DNA of 64,000 bases, taken from assembly GCA_964482325.1 (NCBI GenBank), contig CAYZXD010000001.1, positions 1-64,000 of the forward strand, read 5' to 3'. Below, one piece after another: positions 33,132 to 42,603 of the stretch. The notes under the pieces were generated by a model. The model saw only the letters and a list, made by a program, of their open reading frames with translations. It was not told where the DNA came from and searched no databases. A program made the translations under genes and the position numbers. Position 1 is the first letter of the stretch; every line of letters begins with the position of its first letter. This DNA comes from CAYZJV01 sp964482325. Its GTDB lineage: Bacteria; Spirochaetota; Spirochaetia; Sphaerochaetales; Sphaerochaetaceae.

Positions 33132-35949
33132 AGACGAAACCCTTCCGGACTTGTGCTCCCCAACCCCGGTTGCTTCTCATGGCATTGAAGTAGGAACCTA
33201 CACGCCATAGACTGATGTACTGACGGATGCCAAAATTTTCCGCTATAGCCATCCCAAGGAGTCTGAAGATATCACCGGTTCCATAAAGCTCATGATCTAT
33301 TTCGTTCACCCAAATGGAAAAAACACTTACAAAGATTCCGAGAAGGACCGTCGAGCTAAAGAGTAATAATGCGATCGGCAGATTGAGTAAACCGAGCATT
33401 GCAGATAGTGCGACAAAGAAAAGGCCTTGAGCCTCAATGATTGGTCCCATGAACTCAAAAATAAAATAATATGGCATACCGATCAGACCAAGCAGTCCAT
33501 AACGGGGATTAGCAATCATTGAACTGTGAAACAGCATAATATCTATCAGACCGCGATGCCACCTGTCCCGTTGTCGATGGAGGATCTTCCAAGATTCGGG
33601 AACCTCCGTCCAGCAATTTGCGTTATAGGCGTAATTGACGCGGTAGGGAATACGCAGATCTCTCATATGCCGCGTCAACCTGACTACCAGCTCCATGTCT
33701 TCACCCACCGTATCTTTTTGAAATTTCTCACTCTTGGTTAGGTATCCTCCAGTTTGTATAGTTCTTTTCCTGTTGAAGATTCCGAACGCACCACTGATGA
33801 TCAGCAGAAGATTCATATGAGCCCATCCGACCCGTCCTGACATGAATGCTCGAATATATTCCAGCGATTGAAGCCGAGGAAGGAATTTTTTTGGAATAGA
33901 AATCGTGTCTAACGATCCCATCTCAACTTCACAACCATTCACCGGACAGATATTTCCTCCAGCGGCAATTACCTCACGCTCTGAATCAATCATGGTCGAC
34001 ACAGCTCTGAGTAACGCGTCCGATTCTAGGAGGGAGTCAGCGTCGATGCCGCAGAAATAACTTTTTGAGGCTACATTCAATCCCAGATTGAGTGAATCAG
34101 CTTTTCCCCCATTCACTTTATCGACAACGATCAGATTCGGTATGTGTTTCGTGGTATACACACCACGCATCGGACGGGTCTTCAGTGTGGAGTATACGAT
34201 ACTATCTCGTTTTTCCAGGTGGTAATAATCAATCAAATGCTTCAGTGTGTCATCTTTTGATCCATCATTAACGACTATCAATTCAAAATTGGGATAACGC
34301 TGATTCAATAGGGAGTTGACGCTCTCTATGATGGTAGCAGCCTCATTGTACGCTGGGGCGATGATAGAAATCGATGGAAGGAGATGCGGAGTGAACAACA
34401 TGTGATCATCCTTGCTCTGCCACAATAGTGATTGTATGTGAGCTCCTCTAATCGAAATTCCTAGGATAATCAGATACACGACATTGATGAACACTGAGTA
34501 GAACGCGAACAAATAATTAAAACGGACCACAAACAGTCTTCCGATTTCAGGCCATGGCAAGTGAACAATCTCGGTGATTTCCCAGACAATCGTGATTATA
34601 GGTGGAATAAGAAGTATCAGAAGTAGGATGATAATCAGTCGTACCCGTTGAGGCTTTTCCGCATGAGGAGGAGGCAAGTCAGTCGTCCGGTCTCCATCGG
34701 TCACAAGCAGGATTTTTTGCAATCGTGTATCAAGATACTGCCTCATCTGTGATCTGAGTTGGGAATCTGTCTTGGCAAGAGGAGTAAACGTCATGATGAT
34801 TGTGTTTTCGAGAGCAGAATTTTTGTTGCGATTGAGAAAAAAGAGTATTCCACTGGTTTGCTTAACATCGACAAGCCGTTTGATAAGATCAACAATTTCA
34901 TCATGTAACGGCCCATTGATCTGCAGAAGAAAATAATCGATACGTTGGTTCAGTACGCGGGCGAGCAGCAGTTGTTCTTGTTTCACTTTGGTACGACGAA
35001 AATAGTCGAGTATATCAATCATGAGGGATGGTTTATGCATGGTCATCCTGATAAGAACTCTGACAATTTCTTCATGCAGTGCTTCATGCGAGGTATATGA
35101 GAGGATCGTGGCGATATTTGTGCGTGTTTGGCTCTTTCCATAGGCACGGAGAACAGCCCCCATCACATCACGATCCCGGCTTGTCGTAAAACGTCGATGC
35201 AACAGTTGTTCAGGAAAGTGTTTGAGAAGAGCTGTCAACGCAAGCTTTTGTACAGATTTATTCTGGGAAAGTGCTTTTTCACGGATATAGTGAAGAAATT
35301 CTTTATGTGGATAGTCAGATACATAACTGCAGATAATTCGATGCATATACGTATGGGGATTCTTTAATTGCTTCAGCAGGTAGGGCGCCAGCATGCTACC
35401 ATACGTATTTAGAACAGCCTGTAACCGAATTGCCATGTGAGGTTTTGATCGTCTGATCTGTCTTACCAATAAAGGAATTGCTGGCCTTACGTGTTGGATA
35501 GACAAGGCTTGGCCAAGATACAAGGCCACTGTTGAATTGTGTTCATTCTTGAGTGCCTCCAGCAATGAAGCTTGGATATCATCTCGTTTGAGGTATCTCA
35601 GGCCAGCAGCAGATTCGATTCTTCGAAACCGTGAACGGGAGTGAAGTCCTCTCATCAAATGCTCCGGGATGGAGCTGGACAAAATCCGATCCTGTAGTGG
35701 CTGTAACAGGTCTTTTGGAAGCGTGATAGTATTCTGGAGATGCTTATAAGAAGCAAATAGCGATTCAGGAGGTACATCTACTCCAATTGGACTGTTGGAT
35801 AGCAGATGTTTTTCAATCAACGTATCAATTTCCTTCTGGCGCACATCGCGCATTCTTCTCAGGTATTTGGTTGCTATTGTAAGGCTTATCATCACGAGAT
35901 CAAATATAAATATCGATAGGGTCAGTATAATCGCAAACTGCACTTGCAT
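33109..35949 (-). CDS. HEAT-repeat membrane protein fused to processive GT2 glycosyltransferase
   Basis: 946-residue inner-membrane protein. An N-terminal helix (5-28) is followed by helical HEAT-like repeats (about 60-400), two membrane helices (about 425-510), a GT2 catalytic domain (about 520-800) and C-terminal membrane helices. GT2 motifs are intact: DGSKDDT near 562, the DAD triad near 634, GEDMEL near 749 and the QxxRW product-binding motif QRDRW near 793, marking a processive enzyme like PgaC or cellulose synthase. HEAT repeats are not part of classical synthases. AGAGGAG, inside the end of the preceding gene, serves the ATG; one base separates the two genes. Confidence 0.9.
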   Translation of the reverse strand: MQVQFAIILTLSIFIFDLVMISLTIATKYLRRMRDVRQKEIDTLIEKHLLSNSPIGVDVPPESLFASYKHLQNTITLPKDLLQPLQDRILSSSIPEHLMRGLHSRSRFRRIESAAGLRYLKRDDIQASLLEALKNEHNSTVALYLGQALSIQHVRPAIPLLVRQIRRSKPHMAIRLQAVLNTYGSMLAPYLLKQLKNPHTYMHRIICSYVSDYPHKEFLHYIREKALSQNKSVQKLALTALLKHFPEQLLHRRFTTSRDRDVMGAVLRAYGKSQTRTNIATILSYTSHEALHEEIVRVLIRMTMHKPSLMIDILDYFRRTKVKQEQLLLARVLNQRIDYFLLQINGPLHDEIVDLIKRLVDVKQTSGILFFLNRNKNSALENTIIMTFTPLAKTDSQLRSQMRQYLDTRLQKILLVTDGDRTTDLPPPHAEKPQRVRLIIILLLILLIPPIITIVWEITEIVHLPWPEIGRLFVVRFNYLFAFYSVFINVVYLIILGISIRGAHIQSLLWQSKDDHMLFTPHLLPSISIIAPAYNEAATIIESVNSLLNQRYPNFELIVVNDGSKDDTLKHLIDYYHLEKRDSIVYSTLKTRPMRGVYTTKHIPNLIVVDKVNGGKADSLNLGLNVASKSYFCGIDADSLLESDALLRAVSTMIDSEREVIAAGGNICPVNGCEVEMGSLDTISIPKKFLPRLQSLEYIRAFMSGRVGWAHMNLLLIISGAFGIFNRKRTIQTGGYLTKSEKFQKDTVGEDMELVVRLTRHMRDLRIPYRVNYAYNANCWTEVPESWKILHRQRDRWHRGLIDIMLFHSSMIANPRYGLLGLIGMPYYFIFEFMGPIIEAQGLFFVALSAMLGLLNLPIALLLFSSTVLLGIFVSVFSIWVNEIDHELYGTGDIFRLLGMAIAENFGIRQYISLWRVGSYFNAMRSNRGWGAQVRKGFVSNAKGRT

Positions 35950-35950
35950 T

Positions 35951-37984
35951 TCAGTTCTCCTCTATCTGTATGCGTTTGGCAATCATCTTTACCACTCCGA
36001 TCAGCTCAACAAGGAGTACAGGGCGAAGGAAGAAATGACTGATATTCATTTCAAGTGCTCTATTTACTGTATTTTCATTCTTCACTGCGCTCATGAGGAG
36101 AAATGGGATATTCCTTGTCTCAGGATTATTCAGCAACTCCTTACGAAGCGTGATAGCGTTGATCTTTTCCACCATAAGCTCACTTATGATGATGTCCGGG
36201 AGCTCCGTCTGAATCTGAAGTTTAGCTAACAGACCGTTATCCGCAATGAAGACCTGAAACCCTTCACGTATCAATTCTTTCTTGATCAGTTCACGTCCCA
36301 GACCTGGCGGATCAATCAGCAGCACGGTATGGAGAGATTTTTCACCCAGGGGGACTATTGAGGAGGAAACTAGGATTCTTCCACCTCGTTTCTGAGCAAG
36401 TCGTAGTCTGAATTGAGTTGTCTGAACCATCACGGCTTTCAGTTGTTCTTCATCATTTTGCAGGGAATCAGGAAACTCATGGGAACAGAAAATACCTCCG
36501 GAAATGGTTATCGGGACTATGAATGCCTCAGAATCGGAAACTGTATGTATCAATTTCTCAACTTCCTCAATCACGTCTGATCCTGCAAGATTCACCGTAT
36601 AGAGACCAAAAACACTTCCAGCTAAACGAAATACTTTGCAGTCAAACGAAAGATGCCGTTCGATTATGAAGGTGAGATTCCTTAAGGTTGCATCCCCCTC
36701 AGAACTTCCGAAATCGATATTGATCTGAGCAAGATTGTCTACACTCAACATAACACAGCAGATACTTTGTTTTTCTGAAATCATCTGATGTATGATCTCA
36801 GTAATGAAGAGATTATGGACATTCTGATTGTAAAGGCCGGTAACTGCATCTCGAGAGAGGCTTTCCTGCAGTTCGTTCAACCGTAACTCCAAGCTTGATC
36901 GCTCCTTTTCCAAGTTATCAATTTGTATCGACTGCGAAGATATAATACTGCTTGCCTCAAACGCCTGAGTTCTGAATACTTTCGGAAGAGGAATTGCATA
37001 TGATTTACTGAGCATTTCAGCTGTCGGGGCAATGATCGTTATCCATTCGAGACCCTTTTTCTCTAATACCAAGTTGAAAAAGGTCTCCCAAATATCCTCA
37101 TCTTGTGTCTTACATGAGGTCACTTCCCGTGTTGCATCATCGAACTGAAATGCAGAATCGTTGAACAATTGCTGGACATCGGTCAACGTGTAAGTTGCCA
37201 GATATCGTTTTACAATCTGGTTGCAAAGGGCAAGATACCCTCCCGCTTCCATGAGGTCTTTTTTTACGAGATCGAGGAATAGTCCACAAGAGAGATCCCT
37301 GAGAATCTCAATATGACGACGAGGATTCTTAGTGATAATTGAGCCATGTTGTGGACAAATCATTGAAATATCATATTGAAGCAATGTATCCATAGTTGAT
37401 TTAAGGATGGCATGAGAAGGCATGTAGGTCTCATGAAATGTCTTCATGGCTTCCTCATAATCAGGACCGGCATAGAGATTCCACTGTTTGGTGACTGCAC
37501 CGAAAACATCACCGGAGAGAAGGACCTTCTGTTGAGGAAGATAGGTCATGATTGCTCCGGGGAAATGGAGATAAGGAGTAAAAATAAACTCGATGGAGGA
37601 CCCGTCGACCAACGGAAATCGATAATTTTGCAAATTCACGTGGTAGAATGATCTGTGTACGCCATAATAGGAAATAATCAAGGATGCCCGAGTGTGACAG
37701 CAATACACCCCTTTGAACCCATGCTTTTCAAATAGCGGGAGAGAGGAACAGAGATCGGGATCTTGATGGCTACAGACAATCGCATCAAGTTTTTGTATGG
37801 GAACAAGTTGTTGTACTTTGTGAGAAACAATTTCAAAATCAAGCACTGATCCGGCATCGAACAGGATTGCACTCTTTCCCTGTAATAGAAGAAAGGGGTT
37901 GCATTGGAGATTCCTCTTTGTATCATTCACCCCAACCCACCAGAGCCCATCAGTTATCGGAATTGGATTGGTACTTTCTGTCAT
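35951..37984 (-). CDS. ODP-type diiron MBL sensor fused to degenerate GGDEF and receiver domains
   Basis: 677-residue cytoplasmic protein. Residues 1-250 are a metallo-beta-lactamase fold of the ODP/flavodiiron branch: H73-x-D75-x-D77, H140, D159 and H213 are positioned as diiron ligands. A coiled coil (about 350-376) leads to a GGDEF-fold domain (378-540) whose active site reads RLAGSVFGL at 453-461, so it cannot make c-di-GMP. A receiver-like domain (553-675) has Glu602 in the phospho-acceptor place and Arg654 in place of the conserved Lys. Oxygen or redox sensing with protein-protein output is inferred. It overlaps the upstream gene by 4 bp. Confidence 0.82.
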   Translation of the reverse strand: MTESTNPIPITDGLWWVGVNDTKRNLQCNPFLLLQGKSAILFDAGSVLDFEIVSHKVQQLVPIQKLDAIVCSHQDPDLCSSLPLFEKHGFKGVYCCHTRASLIISYYGVHRSFYHVNLQNYRFPLVDGSSIEFIFTPYLHFPGAIMTYLPQQKVLLSGDVFGAVTKQWNLYAGPDYEEAMKTFHETYMPSHAILKSTMDTLLQYDISMICPQHGSIITKNPRRHIEILRDLSCGLFLDLVKKDLMEAGGYLALCNQIVKRYLATYTLTDVQQLFNDSAFQFDDATREVTSCKTQDEDIWETFFNLVLEKKGLEWITIIAPTAEMLSKSYAIPLPKVFRTQAFEASSIISSQSIQIDNLEKERSSLELRLNELQESLSRDAVTGLYNQNVHNLFITEIIHQMISEKQSICCVMLSVDNLAQINIDFGSSEGDATLRNLTFIIERHLSFDCKVFRLAGSVFGLYTVNLAGSDVIEEVEKLIHTVSDSEAFIVPITISGGIFCSHEFPDSLQNDEEQLKAVMVQTTQFRLRLAQKRGGRILVSSSIVPLGEKSLHTVLLIDPPGLGRELIKKELIREGFQVFIADNGLLAKLQIQTELPDIIISELMVEKINAITLRKELLNNPETRNIPFLLMSAVKNENTVNRALEMNISHFFLRPVLLVELIGVVKMIAKRIQIEEN

Positions 37985-40900
37985 CTTTTCTCCTTGAAAT
38001 ATCTTTGTAATATGGAATAACTTTCCTTGATTCGTTCACGGTATCGTGGGTAGTTCCATGGTTGCCACGGTAGAAATCCAACTGATTCATCAGCCGCAGT
38101 ACCAAAGTTCCCGACAACCTGCCGACTCTCTTTTTCTACCACGACTGCTGATACTCTGATCCCTTCTGAGAGCTTCGTGTGCAACACATCACGAGGGGGA
38201 TCGGTATTAAAAGTCCTGTCATCATCCAGAACTCGACCTGATGATGGATCTGAAACATTGATCCTTCCCCAAGGTATCCTGAGAGTGATTGCAGATCCCG
38301 TATGCAACCAATGATTGGTTGCTCCCTCCTGATGCCCATAACGCAGTGAAGACGATTCTTCATACCGTGCAGGGATTGGAGTAAGATCCGGTAAAGCTCT
38401 GGCCCGATTGATGAGTTTATGCATGGAAACGAACAGGCCTCTTGATTCAAGTCCTTCATAGGAGGAAAAGCGATATTGAGTACTGTTAGCGGGGGGAATA
38501 GCGAGCAGTCTTGCCGTCGTTGTTCCATCAAGAACCACCATAAATTCCATACCAGAGAGAGATTGGAGGGCAATATCAGGCCCATAGCTTAACTCACCTC
38601 TGTCTCGAGCGTAGGTATCGATACCGATCATAACTGCATGCTTATCAAAATCGATAGAATCAGCAAAATCCATATCAATGTGGAGGTATGATGCATCCAG
38701 AGAGAGTCCAACCGCACTGATCATGTTATTATTGAGTGTAATCAATGTACTTCGTCGTTCTGGTTTAACTGCTTCTAAAGCAAGGATGCCGTAGTTCTGT
38801 TCAGGGTCGATGGTATTGTGCCAGAGAATCTGTCGGTCATAGGGAATCATATACGGTTCTGTTGTCCAAGTCTTCTTTGCCCATTCATCCATCCATTCGA
38901 AGATGATGCCTCCGGCATATCCTTCCCTCCGCATTGCTTCAAACATTCTGATGATCCCATATCCCTGTTCCTGTTCGGTCATGGAGCCATGATGATATCC
39001 ATCAGGATTTTCATGAGCATTGCCCATACCAGTTGCCAACCCGAATTCAGCTACAACTGCAGGATAAGCCTTATGGTCTTCCATGAATTCTCTCAGGTAA
39101 CCCCCATACCGAAACCGTCCCCGGTCATCCTGATACTCATCGTACAAAGGATCATTGTTCATAAAATCGGGGTAGTTCGGATAAATATGGTAGGCTCCGA
39201 AGATGCCGGTTTTCAATTTTTCACCTGGCAATATATTGTTGATGTTCACCGTGGTGTAATCATTCATTTCGAATACTTTTTTCCCCTCTTCATTGCGTTC
39301 AGATGGATGATCGATGGGATCAAGTGTCGGCCAGTTTACTATCGCGACTGGATGTTGCCATCCATAACGATTTTCTTCATAGGCAAGCGTGTAATCCATA
39401 CTGGAGGCAAGCCATACCTCCGTAGGAGAGGCTTCAGGACGGGTAGTGATATAAGCTCCGCTGAAACGGACATTTGGGTTTTTTCGATCCGTCTCAAAAA
39501 CTTCATGTGGTTCCAGTTCTCTTCCAACGAGATATCCCAAGACATAAGCGGATACGTCACTCGTATAATTCCCCCAGGCTCTCCCTCGACGTTCCGGAAT
39601 AACTGCATTACCATGAACAGCATCAATGACATGACGAATTTCCTGTTCAAATGCAACTTGATAGCTCTCTTTTAAGTAATTCTCTTCTTCAGGATATTCC
39701 TCCGGCCAGATTTCCTGCATAAGATATAACTGGGTCGCTGGATTGAGCTGATTGTACAGCAGTAGAGCATCGTAGAACATGGGGTCGAGCAACGTATAGA
39801 TTCGAATGGTATTCACGCCCAACTCCCCAATCTGTTCGAGCCACCGATAGTACAAGGACTTGTCTTGCGGGAAATCAGTGAACCACTTGCCCGGCATTGC
39901 TATACCGATATTTATTCCATGGATAAATAGATCTTCCCATTGATTATTACGCCAGGTCTGCAACCTCTTCCCTTCTGTTCGTGAAACCATCATAGTACCG
40001 TCAACTTGCGTAGAGGTACGAGTACTCTTTCTGATCGGGGTCTCTTTTCGTTCCCTTGTTTCTTTGGCAATCGACTGCATCAACGGAAGATACAGATGCC
40101 AAAAAAAGCTCTTTTCATTTTCGATGGAATTGGGTATCGCTGTACGCATCACCGATGAAAGCCCGGCGAGGTAGGGGAAGTTTATTGGGCGTGAGCTGAA
40201 GGCCCAGTTGCCGGCAAGATAATAGGTGCTGTGGTAGGCTGTTTCCCCTCGAATAATTGCAGGAAATGTAGGACTCAGTCCGACCTCTTTAAGCATCTGT
40301 TCGCCTTTTTCATGTACGTCCAAGGTGTATGTGGCTAGTACTTCAGCCCCTGAAAGCGGTTCTACAATATCGAACTGTATGGGTACTTGATATATACCGG
40401 AAAGACCGAGAGCAGTCTCTCCTTCTGGAGTAAAAGCGAACTGATTTGCCAGAGGACCAATTTCCTTGCCCATGGTTAAAACTAAAAAATCATCATCCGT
40501 ATTGAAGAGGACAAATCCGCTTCCTGTATAGTTCCAGATTGCTCCCGATTTTTTTTCATACTCATCAGGTATCCAGGAGGGCACATCACCCGATCTTGAA
40601 AGATCAATAACATAGGTTCCTGTCCAGCCAGTCCACCGGGAACGGAACATCTCATAGAGCTGGGTCTGAATATAGGGTGGCGTAGGAGTGGCGAATGTAT
40701 TGTATTCAGCGATGATGGTATTCGGCATGTCCCGGTTCAAAAAAGCTCTCAGGGTATCAACATCTTCCTGCTTCATCCCTCCATATAGCAGATTGCTGCC
40801 AACCTGGTCGGATTGCCCACGAATGAACCCCTCTCCTTCACGATAGACCCCGTATGTATCGGAGATATAGACGATATCCAGATCATCAGGAAGTGGTCCC

Positions 40901-41250
40901 AGTGGTACTATATCGCTGTCCCCGGAAGGTAGGAGATGCCGCCCCCTGTAGGAAATCGGCATCTGGTGTCGTACTCCCGATTCGTTAAACATCTTCGAGT
41001 GATGTAAAAACCATGCAAGACCTGCATGATGTTGAACCGGCAATGCAGGGACTGTCTTGGTGTAAACCAATAGGGAAACAGGAACAGTGGGTGTAATCAC
41101 CCAGATCACAAATGGTGATATCAATAGCAGGAACACTAGTACTGCTATAATAATGAGAGGATTCTTTTGATATTCACCGGGAGTGGTTAATTTATCCCCT
41201 TTTTTCTTTCGCATATACAAACAGTATAAATTAGTCTTATCTCCTTTCAT
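37981..41250 (-). CDS. Membrane-anchored glycoside-hydrolase clan A-like protein
   Basis: 1089-residue protein with one N-terminal membrane helix (about 28-52) and a large periplasmic part. Around residues 455-800 it has a TIM-barrel pattern: GINIGIAMPGKWF, GVNTIRIYT, then GRELEP near 577 (place of the acid/base Glu) and VVAEFG near 733 (nucleophile Glu), as in clan A enzymes. The C-terminal 280 residues are beta-rich. It could be a hydrolase, transglycosylase or binding protein acting on the polymer of the GT2 synthase. The start is unsure: ATG at 41250 lacks a ribosome site, and another ATG lies at 41214. First gene of a three-gene operon. Confidence 0.78.
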   Translation of the reverse strand: MKGDKTNLYCLYMRKKKGDKLTTPGEYQKNPLIIIAVLVFLLLISPFVIWVITPTVPVSLLVYTKTVPALPVQHHAGLAWFLHHSKMFNESGVRHQMPISYRGRHLLPSGDSDIVPLGPLPDDLDIVYISDTYGVYREGEGFIRGQSDQVGSNLLYGGMKQEDVDTLRAFLNRDMPNTIIAEYNTFATPTPPYIQTQLYEMFRSRWTGWTGTYVIDLSRSGDVPSWIPDEYEKKSGAIWNYTGSGFVLFNTDDDFLVLTMGKEIGPLANQFAFTPEGETALGLSGIYQVPIQFDIVEPLSGAEVLATYTLDVHEKGEQMLKEVGLSPTFPAIIRGETAYHSTYYLAGNWAFSSRPINFPYLAGLSSVMRTAIPNSIENEKSFFWHLYLPLMQSIAKETRERKETPIRKSTRTSTQVDGTMMVSRTEGKRLQTWRNNQWEDLFIHGINIGIAMPGKWFTDFPQDKSLYYRWLEQIGELGVNTIRIYTLLDPMFYDALLLYNQLNPATQLYLMQEIWPEEYPEEENYLKESYQVAFEQEIRHVIDAVHGNAVIPERRGRAWGNYTSDVSAYVLGYLVGRELEPHEVFETDRKNPNVRFSGAYITTRPEASPTEVWLASSMDYTLAYEENRYGWQHPVAIVNWPTLDPIDHPSERNEEGKKVFEMNDYTTVNINNILPGEKLKTGIFGAYHIYPNYPDFMNNDPLYDEYQDDRGRFRYGGYLREFMEDHKAYPAVVAEFGLATGMGNAHENPDGYHHGSMTEQEQGYGIIRMFEAMRREGYAGGIIFEWMDEWAKKTWTTEPYMIPYDRQILWHNTIDPEQNYGILALEAVKPERRSTLITLNNNMISAVGLSLDASYLHIDMDFADSIDFDKHAVMIGIDTYARDRGELSYGPDIALQSLSGMEFMVVLDGTTTARLLAIPPANSTQYRFSSYEGLESRGLFVSMHKLINRARALPDLTPIPARYEESSSLRYGHQEGATNHWLHTGSAITLRIPWGRINVSDPSSGRVLDDDRTFNTDPPRDVLHTKLSEGIRVSAVVVEKESRQVVGNFGTAADESVGFLPWQPWNYPRYRERIKESYSILQRYFKEKR

Positions 41251-41574
41251 ACCGAAAAAAACAATTTGTGGGATAAGTCCTGTAATAATGAAAGATTACC
41301 AGAAAATGACCAATCCAGAAGAACCTTTTTACACTACTCTGAATTACTTCTGGAGCAACTCACTGTATCAAAAGATAAATATTTGCTAATTAGTAAAATA
41401 TTAGTGATTATATATAGTAATAAATATGCTATAATATGCACTATCATATGGGAACATATAGAGAGTCCCATTACTTCGGAACCGACACAAACACCTGAGC
41501 CAATACTAAGCAGAATTGATGGGACACATACAGAGAAGAGTAAATAAGCTCCGAAGAGACGGAGAAAGAATGAG
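41251..41574. other. Intergenic region with weak terminator
   Basis: A hairpin CTCCG/CGGAG (41549-41564) lies after the stop of the HD-GYP response-regulator gene on the minus strand and is followed by CTTATTTACTCTT, a weak terminator. The rest is A+T-rich and should hold the promoter of the polysaccharide operon, which I cannot place with confidence. Confidence 0.45.
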
Positions 41575-42603
41575 CTACAACAAATAAATTTCTTTATCGA
41601 TGAACAGATCGACAAGTTGTGGATCAAATTGTTTTCCGGAACAGAGTTTGAGTTCCTCTATGGCCAGTTCTGTGGGCAATGCTGAACGATAAGCCCGATT
41701 ACTCGTCATCGCATCATAAGCATCAGCAAGTGCCACAATTCTTACATCAAGAGGAATCTCAGAGCCTTTCAGTCCGTCGGGGTATCCTTTTCCATCCATT
41801 CGCTCATGGTGGCTTCGTATGATCGGACGATATTCCTGGAACAGATCAATATGTCCGATGATTCTCTCTCCGGAAATCGGATGCATATGGATAATTTCCA
41901 TCTCTTCATCGGTGAGTTTTCCCTTCTTGTTCAGAATTTCCTCTGAAATACCGACCTTCCCGATGTCGTGAAGCAATGCACCCCCTTCAAGGATAGACAG
42001 GTGCTCTTCCGAGAAGTTCAGAGCCTTTCCTAAAGCGATAGCGATGTTGCGTACCCGATGACAATGTCCTTTTGTGTAAGAATCTTTTTGCTCGATGGTT
42101 TCAGAAAAAGCTTCCAATGTGGCACGAGTGGTATTCTTCAGAGCGGATAAGGCCTGTCTGAGATTACTCTCCAATGTTTTTTGGTAATCGCGGTTTTGTG
42201 CCAGTGAAGCCAACTGTTCCCGATGAACCACCGATTTGGAGAGTGTCCGATCGACGCAATCGAGTAGCGTCTCACGTTTTACCGGTTTCGTCAGATAATC
42301 TGAAGCTCCCGCTCTGATTGCTTTCATCCCGGTATCCAGGTCATTAAATGCGGTCAGCATTACTACCGGAAGAGCGGGGTGATGTTGCTGTATCATCTCA
42401 AGCACATCAAATCCTGAGGGACCAGGCATCTTAATATCAAGGAGTACCAGATCTACATGATTTCCCTCTGTAGCAAGGACTTCTTTCAACTCATATCCAT
42501 TTTGACAGGGAGTGACATCATAGCCCTGCTTAGTCAGAAAGAGCTGCAGGACCTTTCGTATTGCCGGGTCGTCATCTGTCGTCACGATATGTCTGTTCAT
42601 CAT
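41575..42603 (-). CDS. Response regulator with HD-GYP c-di-GMP phosphodiesterase output (RpfG type)
   Basis: 342-residue cytoplasmic protein. A receiver domain (1-125) has the acidic pocket DDD, phospho-acceptor D56 in VLLDIKMPG and the conserved Lys in LTKPVK. A helical linker leads to an HD-GYP domain (about 160-340) with LLHDIGK and HHERMDGKGYP intact. It should degrade c-di-GMP when phosphorylated. It lies in an operon after the ICMT-like methyltransferase gene (4-bp overlap, GGAG six bases before the ATG) and opposite the kinase-acyltransferase gene, its likely cognate kinase. Confidence 0.93.
   Translation of the reverse strand: MMNRHIVTTDDDPAIRKVLQLFLTKQGYDVTPCQNGYELKEVLATEGNHVDLVLLDIKMPGPSGFDVLEMIQQHHPALPVVMLTAFNDLDTGMKAIRAGASDYLTKPVKRETLLDCVDRTLSKSVVHREQLASLAQNRDYQKTLESNLRQALSALKNTTRATLEAFSETIEQKDSYTKGHCHRVRNIAIALGKALNFSEEHLSILEGGALLHDIGKVGISEEILNKKGKLTDEEMEIIHMHPISGERIIGHIDLFQEYRPIIRSHHERMDGKGYPDGLKGSEIPLDVRIVALADAYDAMTSNRAYRSALPTELAIEELKLCSGKQFDPQLVDLFIDKEIYLL

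Noticed and set aside
41334..41627. Hydrophobic 97-codon frame on the minus strand
   Set aside because: It begins inside the HD-GYP regulator gene, has no ribosome site, and its hydrophobicity is explained by A+T-rich DNA.
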